Below, one piece after another: positions 49,299 through 59,200 of a stretch of 64,000 bases of DNA. The DNA comes from Flabesymbios commensalis (Eukaryota > Annelida > Polychaeta > Terebellida > Flabelligeridae), in the NCBI GenBank assembly GCA_964017125.1, contig OZ024909.1, positions 50,755,804-50,819,803 of the forward strand. Reading direction: 5' to 3'. The number at the start of each line of letters is the position of its first letter. The first letter of the stretch is position 1. The notes under the pieces were generated by a model. The model ran no database searches and was not told where the DNA came from. It saw only the letters and a list, made by a program, of their open reading frames with translations. The position numbers were made by a program, and so were the translations under genes.

Positions 49299-50812
49299 CA
49301 GGTGGGGGGGCCACCGCAGAGCGAGGTACATACTTCCTTTGAAGTAGGCCTACATACTTCAATTGAGGCACGTGCTGTTGTACTTGATCAATATAAGCTA
49401 CGTACCCCCAAAGCCTCATTCTGGCTTGATAGGGCACTCACTTGTTGTGTCCCCATTCATTTGCAAAACATTATTTCATTGGTCCAATAGTCAGATCTGG
49501 TCTGTCCAATGCATGATAATCAGGCTACTATATTCAGGGGTGAATCCAGGATTCGAAAAAGAAAGGGGTGCAGGGGGCCAATTCAGGGGACTTTTTAAAG
49601 AAATTGGCGCAAAAAGGGGCGGGCATGGGCATCCCCTCTGGATATTTACACAATTTTTGACTTTGTTAGAGGTGTTGGGATTTGATGCTTTATAATGTTT
49701 ATAGTTGCAATAAGTACCGTATTAAAACCAGTGTCAAGCAGAATGAAGTAGAGATTCTGCACTTTACTGTGATGTTAATATTATATGCTTTCAGGATATT
49801 ATATTCATTTATGACATATAAGCGACTATTAATAGTATGTATATATAGTGTTTTTCATGATGTTTTGATGACGTCGCATTATTTTAGCTCTGGTAGGGAA
49901 TTCCCCTGTGGTATGTCGTCGCCATAACGACATATAACTGTGACGTCATACAATAGGTATTGCACTGAGAATATTATTTGTAAACAAACATTATTGGTTC
50001 TGAGGGTAAATTGTACACTTTAAGTGTGACTTTATTAAGTATATTTATTACTCAAATATGTTATCATAATTGAGTATCAAGTATAATAGGCGATTTATTA
50101 TTAATATATTCTATTTTAAAGTATGTTACTCTCTGTTTTAGTGTAAACGTAAGGGTTTCGAGGGTGTTTTTGTCACCAGTTGCACGTGCGCGGGTCGCCA
50201 CTATAAATAAAGACCCATTCATTGCAACGGGGCTCTTGCCTGTCAGTTGACACAAAATGTTGGTATAGTTGACATCGTTAGGTCGATCATTCTTCACTCA
50301 CTTCAGCTTTCACGTGTCAGGTTAATAAGTTTGACTAGGTTAGTCAATAGACGAGCGAGTCACTCTTATTAACCTAGTTTATCAATACAACAAAATTAGA
50401 CCTTAATTATTATATTTCTGGTTTCCACATTTATGTTATCTAACTTTAAATTCAAGTGACAGTTTTGATGTTCTAATCACCATAGCCTAACGCTAGTCTA
50501 GTAATTTTAATAGTATCGTTACCATTGGTCTCCGAGTTTGAGTATATTTTACTGATCTCATCATTTTTTGTACATTTTCAACCTGAAATAAATTACATTA
50601 TTTGTATACATTTTCCCATAGTTTGTCTTTGTTTTTCTCGTCAGAATATTGCCACGCGGCAAAGCAACAGAGGCCATGCTTTCAACTATGAAGCTGAGAG
50701 TGCAACAAGAGGTAAACATTTATCAATTTGAAGTAAATAATATCTATTGTCAACTAAACAAAATAATAGACTTTAAAAAAGATAGTTTGAAATATTAAAT
50801 CACCAATTTATA
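49299..50812 (+). mobile_element. 5'-bounded copy of an unclassified TIR element, interrupted by other insertions
   Basis: Starts CAGGTGGGGGGGCCACCGCA and shares blocks with the complete element at 51312-52258. The blocks are the ACTTCCTTTGAAGTA terminal part, a block with ATTTCATTGGTCCAATAGTC (about 49430-49530), GACTTTGTTAGAGG (49659-49672) and a block from CCATGCTTTCAACTATG to AATTTATAGAG (50674-50812). The intervening parts are a 120-bp insert (about 49534-49654) and a solo LTR. No right terminal repeat is seen. Confidence 0.68.
49673..50669 (+). mobile_element. Solo LTR of an LTR retrotransposon (997 bp)
   Basis: Begins TGTTGGGATT and ends GCAACA (TG...CA), flanked by GAGG on both sides (49669-49672, 50670-50673). 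A TATA box, TATAAATAA, lies at 50202-50210. The related element at 51312-52258 shows the same site uninterrupted, with one GAGG. No internal protein-coding part is present, as expected after recombination between two LTRs. The 4-bp duplication suits the Ty3/gypsy or a related lineage but does not prove it. Age cannot be read from a single LTR. Confidence 0.72.
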
Positions 50813-51311
50813 GAGCAGACTGGCGGCCATCATTGACTTTAATATCTGTAATGTACATTTCAAAATGGTGTAGATACATGTACAGTATATAGCTATCACT
50901 AAACGTGATAAACAAAATGTTAGAGTTCATGGAAGGATGCACCCTGAAATAGGGTGAAATAGGGGATTATGGTGGCTGAGTCCTGGCCTTTTGTTAAATT
51001 ATGGATTTGTCTGTTGTACAGGACTTACAGTAGGCCTATGTGCAGTAGATGGCTTGCAGATAGTTGAAATGCCATGTCTCCTATATGTCTGATACAAGAA
51101 TGGCTTCTAGATTCACTTTTACCAGAAGTATTTCTACAGATAATGAGTTTGATCGTAAGTGTAACTGTGTTGATCATTATTGTAAAAGACAATATTGTAC
51201 ATTTATATATATTGTTTGAATATTTCTTGAATGTCTTGACATTTAAGCATATTCTCTATGTATATTATCATGATTATTGGAATTAATTCCAATAATAACA
51301 TATACTGTATA

Positions 51312-52258
51312 CAGGTGGGGGCCGACCGTAGATTAAAGTACGTACTTCCTTTGAAGTACGTACTTCCATTGAGGTGTGCAGTACGTCAATCGAAGTACGC
51401 CTGCAGCCGCATTTTGGCTTGATAGGGCACTCACTTGTTGTGTCCCCATTCATTTGCAACACATTATTTCATTGGTCCAATAGTCAGAGTCTGTCCAATG
51501 ATAATCAGGCTACTAAATTTACAGGAGTTCTGACTTTGTTAGAGGCCATGCTTTCAACTGTGAAGCTGAGAGTGAAACAAGAGGTAAACATTTATCAATT
51601 TGAAGTAGATAATATCTATTGCCAACTAAAAGAAATAATGGACTTTAGAGAAGGTAGTTTGAAATATTAAATCACCAATTTATAGAGTAGTCCTATGTCT
51701 GGAAAATTAGGAATGTGCTATTAAAGGTCTGCCATAGAGTCACATGCCTCATGGTCCGTACTTCCATTGAAGTACGTACTTCCTTTAAAGTACACCCTGT
51801 ACTTCAATCTAAGTACGCCCTCAGTGGAACAGATATAAAGTTCATTATATAATTTTCCAAACATGAAAAACAGTTTTGATAAAATAGATGTTGTACAATG
51901 AAATGTGCTCTTTCAAGTAAACTACTTCTGGTAGCTGACAAATGCTCAACAGTTCCAGGACAAATGGATGAAAAAAAAATTCAGCCTGTTGCAAAAGTCT
52001 TGGCTATATTCAGGTGAACAGAAAATATTTGGAGGTTCCTCTTATGAATAATTTAATAGCCTGATTATCAATGTTCAGAAATAAACCATTCAACCAATGA
52101 CATCTTAAGTTGCAAAGGAGTAATAAAATAACGAATGAGAGTACCCATTTGTAAAAGTGAAGCTCAGGGTGTACTTAGATCGAAGTACGGACATACCTCA
52201 ATCTAAGTACGTACTTCAAAGGAAGTACGTACTTTAATCTGCGGTCAGCCCCCACCTG
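51312..52258. mobile_element. Unclassified TIR DNA transposon, complete ends, 947 bp, 5-bp duplication
   Basis: The left end CAGGTGGGGGCCGACCGTAG pairs with the right end CTGCGGTCAGCCCCCACCTG. The match continues for about 50 bp through ATTAAAGTACGTACTTCC. GTATA flanks both sides (51307-51311, 52259-52263). A related subterminal segment, GTACTTCCATTGAAGTACG, recurs near 51758. Inside, 51550-51670 is open for 40 codons from ATG (MLSTVKLRVKQE...), and the related copy at 50675 keeps the frame open too. CAGG ends with a 5-bp duplication match no superfamily that I can name. Confidence 0.8.
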
Positions 52259-52286
52259 GTATATATCAACATGTTATGTTACCTGA

Positions 52287-52527
52287 TTTACCTTGACACT
52301 ACTGAAATATTTGTGTATAAAATATGGAGACGAAAGGTTTTTTTTTAAATTCGAGATCATCATAATGTCATAGTTAGCGCTTTCTGCTTCATTTGATTAC
52401 TCGGTACTTATTTTATTGGTTACAGTCAATAATAATATTTTACTCTTTCAGTGCACATGGTGTAGGGACCCTCTTTAGACATCAGATTCTGACGTCTAAA
52501 GATGGTCCCCTATACTGAAAAGGTTAA
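52287..52527. mobile_element. Family A MITE
   Basis: Left end ACCTTGACACTACTGAAA, right end ACTGAAAAGGTTAA. The hairpin is CATCAGATTCTGACGTC. It lies directly after the TIR element at 51312-52258. Confidence 0.65.
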
Positions 52528-53082
52528 TGGGTCGGCCCCTGCTAGTAACTGCTTGTAAACAGTGGTAAAGAATCGCGGTGAATTGTTTGGGTGAACTATT
52601 ACATAACTCTGGGGGGGAATGCTTACTGGACATGACAGACTAGCAGCCATGAATGTTTACTGGTCCATGGCAATCTTACTAGTGATCGGACTAGCGGACT
52701 AGTGCCAGGAAGTGCTCCCCCTGCTCCGTAAGATGCATAATATGTTATTTAATATCTGACCCAAAACAAATTCTGTGTTTACATTTTATTGTCACATGAG
52801 ATTAGGATTGGTTCAATGTATCGTAGCTGTTTGCTGTTCTGCAACAACTGAGGACCATCAGCTATGGGGTTGTATGAACACATCTTGGTGTGTCTATTTG
52901 TGGTATGAGACAGCGTGAATATACCGAGAAAGCAATGTATGCTCCTTTTCACTTATGTCACAATTATATACTAGTAGATATGTGTACATGTATTGTAAAG
53001 ACTTTCTATCTTGAAATTGAATAGTCATGTTTGTGCACACTTTTTCAAATAATTCTTCTTTTTATCAATAAATATTTAACAG

Positions 53083-53247
53083 GTGATCCAATTGATGAAG
53101 ATTTAAATCCAAAAACTGAAGGAGCTGTTGCACTGAAGCATCGGTCAACATGGGCAAGTCGGAATAATTTATTTACCCTTGGCCTCCTTGAATTCCTCTG
53201 CAAGCAGTTAGAACCAGATAAATCACGGCATGCCAAGCTTTTCAAAG
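53083..53247 (+). CDS. EIF2AK1: EIF2AK1 exon (N-terminal domain, part 1)
   Basis: Reads DPIDEDLNPKTEGAVALKHR then NNLFTLGLLEFLCKQLEPDK. The second part aligns with human HRI ANQLLLVSLLEHLSHVHEP, just before the conserved RQVFKLL. Starts and ends in phase 1; donor GTAAAT. Confidence 0.85.
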
Positions 53248-56200
53248 GTAAATTTAAAAAAAATTCTTCAACCTGCTGAATTATCTGTTAGTGTTTTCAT
53301 CCCTTTGAAACTGGAGCTGCTATAGTACCCTTTAACCGCCAAATTATTCAATCTGAATTTTCACCCACTTGAAGTTGTGTCTGGCTGACGCGATCCACAA
53401 CTTCAAGTGAGTGAAAATTATTCAGATTTGACAAAATGGAGGCCAAATGTTTTCAAATATTGCTGATTGATGTCACATTTTATCTTTAACTTGTTTAAAA
53501 GGTGATACTTAATGTGCTAATAAAAAATGAAAACCCGAATATATGCGGCACCGGCATTTAAAGGATTAACTGAGCATGCTGAGTGTCTACTGGTCACTTT
53601 AACCTTTAAAGCGCTGAAATATTTTTATATAAACCAAGATATCTAAGGCTCTTTTTCAATTCGAAATCATCATAAATATCTTAGTTAGCTTTTTTCGCTC
53701 CCTATGTTACAGGTCTACGCCCACTATATATAATTCTCTGTTTGAGTGTGGGGAATGACTTTAGATGTCACATTCTGACATTCTAAATTTCAGATTCTGA
53801 AGTTTAAAGTTGAACCCCACACTGAACATGCTGAAAGGCATTTTAACAATATTACTATCATTTTATGTGATTTATATTCTGCTTGAATATGTAGTACAAG
53901 TGATTCAGAACTATGACCAGTTGCATTTAATGACCAGCCGGTAGATGGACTAACCATCCACATCTTTGCCACCATGATATCTCTGAAGAAAATCTGTGTA
54001 ATGATTGTATCTTTACTGCAACAATGACATCATGATGGACTTTAAACTGTGTGCATGATCTAATAATGAGAGGTCATGTGGTTTTTCTCAAAACCTTTTG
54101 AATCTCAAAATATGTGACCTGCCACACGAGAAGGTACCTCCCCGCGGCTTCATTTAAATTATTCATGATGTCATTTAAAATTTAATTTAAATGATTACAT
54201 AACTAAATTTAAAATAATAAAAATCTCATAAAACGAAAAGTTATGAAGATTTTTCAAAAATTATTTCAGTTAATGAGACAGAAAGAACACGGCTATCGAA
54301 TCAACTGAAAAAAGACCATTTTAAAAATGTGGAGCTTATGACCCTTTTCGCGTGGCGGGTCAGATATGTGTTTCAAATTATAACTGTTTTTTTTTAAATT
54401 GATTATTTATTTTTGTGATCAGTTTTATTTGATCAGCTAATCAAGATGAAGGTGGTACATCCCATGACTGGAGTTGAAGAGCTGATAAAAGACCACTATA
54501 CCACAAGTTTCAATTCCATTCTATGTGATGCCCTGGCAAAGGTATGAGTGAAATCAATTTTGTGATTTAGAGCATGATATTACTTTTTTTTTCAAGATGT
54601 CTCTGTGCTAAGCTTGAAAAATTACCCCCATATACTGGAATGCGAGCATTCTCCACACATAGATGTCGCTCAGGTCAACCCCGCTCTCTCTCTGTAACCA
54701 CACGCCATGTTTCGACAAAAACTGCTCATTTTTAGCAGTTTTGTTTATATAACAACTGTAGGCTCATAAACACGCTTGAGTGTCCTGAATATATATGGCA
54801 AATATAAAACACCACTACTCCGCCACATATGAGTTTATATTCACATAGAAATGGAAAACATTCAATGGATTACTTTTTTTGCCTACGCGCTGCTGTGAGA
54901 AGGTCCATGTTTACGTTTTTCTGACAGAATTTACAATCGGCTTCAAAACACTGGCAAATATAAATTACTGAATGACATGCGAATTGTGCTGGTTCAATTT
55001 ATCCACTACTAAACAGAATAAATAACCCTTACCTGTAACAAACTCTAAAATCAAATTAAATATTGAAAAAAGGATAAGTAATGAGTTGAAGTGAACACCA
55101 AAATAGTTCCGTGGTTATAGGAATGGTTATAAAATCACGTGGTAACGCTCACTAACGGCTGATAAATCTGGTCAATCGCCATGCGTGCATACGGCGAAAT
55201 GAGCCTGTGGTATCAGAGATATAATCTCTTGAGGTCAGAATGGAATGCGAGTATACCTTGCAAACACAACATTTGTATAATATTTGTTCAATGTCGGCCC
55301 AAGGTCTTTAACGCTGTTCCAACATTGTACAAATGTTATACAGATGTTTTGTGTTTGTTGGATACTCTGATAACAATATACAATTGTACATTATTATTAT
55401 ACAGTAATGATAATTTTATCATTTTTGTTAGTTGTAATACTTATTTTTGTTCAATAATACTTTTTGTTTGTTTTATATTGTCTAATAGGAGGGACCGACA
55501 TTCTCACCTGCTGTTGACATCAGAATAGATCGGTAAATTATTTTTGTACTCGACTCAACTGATGTTAGTAATTTATTGTTTTAGTCACAATTTTTGCCAA
55601 ACCTGAAATAAAAGGCTCATATCTAGCAGTCATAGCATTGACCCTATGCCACACAATTGTAGACACAACCAGAAATTAAGGTAGAATTCATATTGAATTC
55701 AATGAAGTGTAACATGTGTGAGAACTACATGGTTTAATACTTTAACTGTTTCACTGTTGTATAACAGTTGGAACATATAAAACAATGGGATACCCACTCA
55801 GTAATTTATGTTGTTTTGTTTCATTATAAACCATCTAAATGACAACTGGTAGGGCCTATTGAGAGCCATGCTATTTTGATAAAACCAGTAGAAAATCTTT
55901 TGGAACACATAAAAGGCCTTAAAAAGATATTATTTTTTTTATCATTCACCGGCTGGCTAGAGTTACCGATAAACACAGCCCTGTCTGCTATGGATGACTC
56001 TTGTTGCATAGTGGATGCCCCGAAAATAAATAGTGGCTAAGAGTTAAACACATCGGAACATGGTAAAATTCATGTCAAAAGTAACTATGCTGCAGTTTTG
56101 ACAAATGTTACATATATGTTTTACACAAATGTCAATCTCCCCATAAAATATTAGCTCCAACACATATGGCAATGTATTTGTATGAGCCTTCTGTTATAGC

Positions 56201-59200
56201 ACAATGCAAGGAATAGGAAATTAAGTTTAATTGTTGTATATTGTAATATTTTGCATCCTCCATCAGTTTCTAATTTTTGACAAATATCAATTCATTTTTT
56301 TTTCATGCATTTTGTCCCCAGAGCATTGACTGTGCGGCTGGAAGAATATTTCCAGAGCTCACGTTATCATACAGATTATTGTGAAATATGTGAGCTAGGC
56401 AGAGGAGCTTATGGCAGTGTATTCAAGGTAGAGTACCTTTGACCCTTACAGCGCCGGGACCGACTTTAGTCGTCAGAATCTGACGTCTGCAGACGTAAGA
56501 TTCTGACGACTAAAGTCGGTCCCGGCGCTGTAAGAGGGAAAATATTTCTGATGGCCGTAGACCCATAACATAGGTATTCAAATGAATCAGAAAGAGCTGA
56601 CTAAGACAGTTATGATGATTTCAAATTGAAAAAAACTCTTTTTCTCCAAGGTCTTCACAAAAAATTTAGCGCTTACAATGTTGAAATTTTTTAGTAGAGA
56701 CCAGTTTTTTTTAAATTTGAAATCATCACGAATGTCTTAGTCAGCTCTTTCTGCTTTATTTGAATACCTATGTTTAGTATGTTAAGGCTCTATGACCATT
56801 ATTATTTTTTAAATTCTTTCAGTGCGAATGAATGGGTCAAGGTGCTAAGCAGGACTATAGTGATTTTTAATCTGTTTTATTAGCCGATCAAACCACTGTT
56901 ATTGGGAATGAAATGAGTGTTGAAACATCAATATTCACAAATTTCTGGTCTCAAATTAAACAAATATGACTAATTTTCACCCACTTGATTCAAGTGGGTG
57001 ACAGTTTAAATTATTTTATTTAACGTTTTCAGGGTTAGGGTAGAGTAATAGTAAATGATATCTGATAAATATATAAATCTGGATATTTATGGTAGTTGTA
57101 TGAAAGTAGAAATTGTGAATAAATTTGATGCATCTCATCTAGATTGTGATATATAATATGTTGTACCCTATCTGCATGTACTTCGGTATAGATCATACTA
57201 TGAACTACTTTTAACAGGTCAGACACAAAGTCGATGACATTACTTACGCAATAAAAGAGGTATATTTCCAGCATGATGTACCACATCTTTGGAATACGGT
57301 TTGTGTAAAATTCCTCAAATATTTTATTCATTGCATGAATTGTAGGTGTTTACAAATTATTAACCCTTTAAGTGCTATCCATGGCTATTATAGTTTTTAA
57401 CCTTTTTATTTGCACTTTAAATAAGGACTTTCGAACATGTCTTGTGATAGCAATTTCGAAAAACAAATTTGCCATCAGATTTGACATTTGTAAAATTTTC
57501 ACTCACTTAAACTTGTAGATTGCAATAACGAGACAACATCAAGTGGTTGAAAAGACTATTAGAACACTTGGCACTTAAAGGGTGAACAATCATTACTTAT
57601 ATTAAAGTATATTTTAACTACCTATTAATATTGTATTTGTGTATATAATAATACTTAGTTTCGACTTATATGATCTTAGCAGGCCACATGTTGAAATATG
57701 CATACATGTGTGATGTTGTATGATTTGTGGTTCAATGAGTAACATGCATTTGAAATCGCATGCAATTTATACTTTTTAGCTTATGCCATCATGTTGCATC
57801 TGTCGTCTGTCCACAAGAGCTTTTGCCTGTGCATTAAAGCTCCTCACAGATTTGAGAAATTTTAATTATTAAGTAACTTATGACCTAATTAAGACCTAAT
57901 TAGGGCACTCTGGCCACAATTCACAAGAAATGCTTCTCCTCCCTCAATTCTTATCCGATTTCAATTCTGTTTGGTTTGTTTGAAAGAGCTTGTGCCTGTG
58001 CATTAAACTTCCTCACGGATTTGAAAAATTTCAATTATTAATTAACTCATGACCTAATTAAAACCAAATTTGGGCACTCTGTCTACAATTCACAAGAAAT
58101 GCTTCTCCTCCCTCAATTCTTATCCAATTTGAATTGTGTTTATTTTATTTGAAAGAGCTTGTGCATGGGCATAGAACAGCCTCACGGATTTCAGAAATTT
58201 TAATTCGTAATCAACTTGCCCTAATTAAGGATGAGCTTCTGTGTCATTGACACTATGGTTTTTATTGTAGACAATATGTATTTATCCAGTCTCCTAATGT
58301 TTAATCTTGCATGTTGGCCTCCTACAAATTGAGAAAATGGTCAATATGTATGATATTGGCTAAAAATAATGAATTTAATTTTTTGTCATATTTTGAAACT
58401 GTAAAGCCTGTAATTATCATTTTAAGGCCAGAAATGGGCTCTACACCACAAAATTAGTCAGAAGTGACATATCACATTTGATTATCAGATTTTTGTTTAT
58501 TTTTTTCAATTGAATTTTACCCATTTTTTAAAAACACTAAAGGGTAACCAAAGTTCACCCCGCAGATTCTGAAAGACAACCTGGGCTATAAAAATCAATC
58601 GTAAAAAACTACATACAAAGTTTCCAGGTTTTGCCGAAGAACCTTTTTGGCTAAAAGGAACTATTTTTTTAATATCAAGAACTTACAATTTAAATCAGAC
58701 GATCAGAGTTGTGTCTCAGGCCAACGACCAATTCATTAAATTTTGGAGATGATCCTGATCATGATCTGGATCCTGATTACAATCATTAATTTTGGCGGAG
58801 GTTTGTAGTCTCTGACTGACTGTTTAGTTGAACATTGCAGTAACTTTTGACTGATTTCTAACACAGATTTTAAGGGAGGTGAAACAGTTGGCTTCACTAT
58901 CACACAAAAATATCATCAGATATCACAGTGCCTGGCTGGAATTTCCACGTTCTCTTCTGCACCACCCAGGTGAGACATCTTTTCATTTACTTATAATTTC
59001 AAAATAAATCAAAACATATATAAATAAATTTGTTTTTCTTTGTTACAGAATACACTGAAAAATTTCAAATTAAAATTTTCAATGCATATGATTTTTTTAT
59101 CGGTTGGACAAGTTTAGAGATGATGGATGTTCCATAAGAATTGGGATCATCACTTGAAATCCATTGTAATCTCTAAAACTTTTATTATCAGTTTGAGGGA

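Larger units (their letters stand above)
46683..53082. other. Putative EIF2AK1 intron 1 (6.4 kb)
   Basis: If exon 1 is right this is its intron, otherwise it is 5' flanking DNA. 46880-47000 keeps a CpG-rich, promoter-like character, with CACGTGACCTCGCGAC and an AAAATGGCCGCGCCC motif resembling YY1 sites. Then come a CCCAGC palindrome (48260-48343), a TIR element interrupted by a solo LTR (49299-50812), a complete TIR element (51312-52258) and a family A MITE (52287-52527). 47000-48250 shows nothing recognisable. Confidence 0.5.

Noticed and set aside
50645-50711. A possible EIF2AK1 exon with good acceptor TTTTTCTCGTCAG, GTAAAC donor and matching phase 1
   Set aside because: It spans the junction of the solo LTR with the interrupted transposon, and its right half recurs in the other transposon copy. 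The phase match has a one-in-three chance.
58590-58630. A possible extra EIF2AK1 exon, CCGCAG then ILKDNLGYKNQ before GTAAAA
   Set aside because: Its 35-nt length breaks the phase between the lysine exon and the ILREVK exon, and the extended lysine exon already gives the family spacing.
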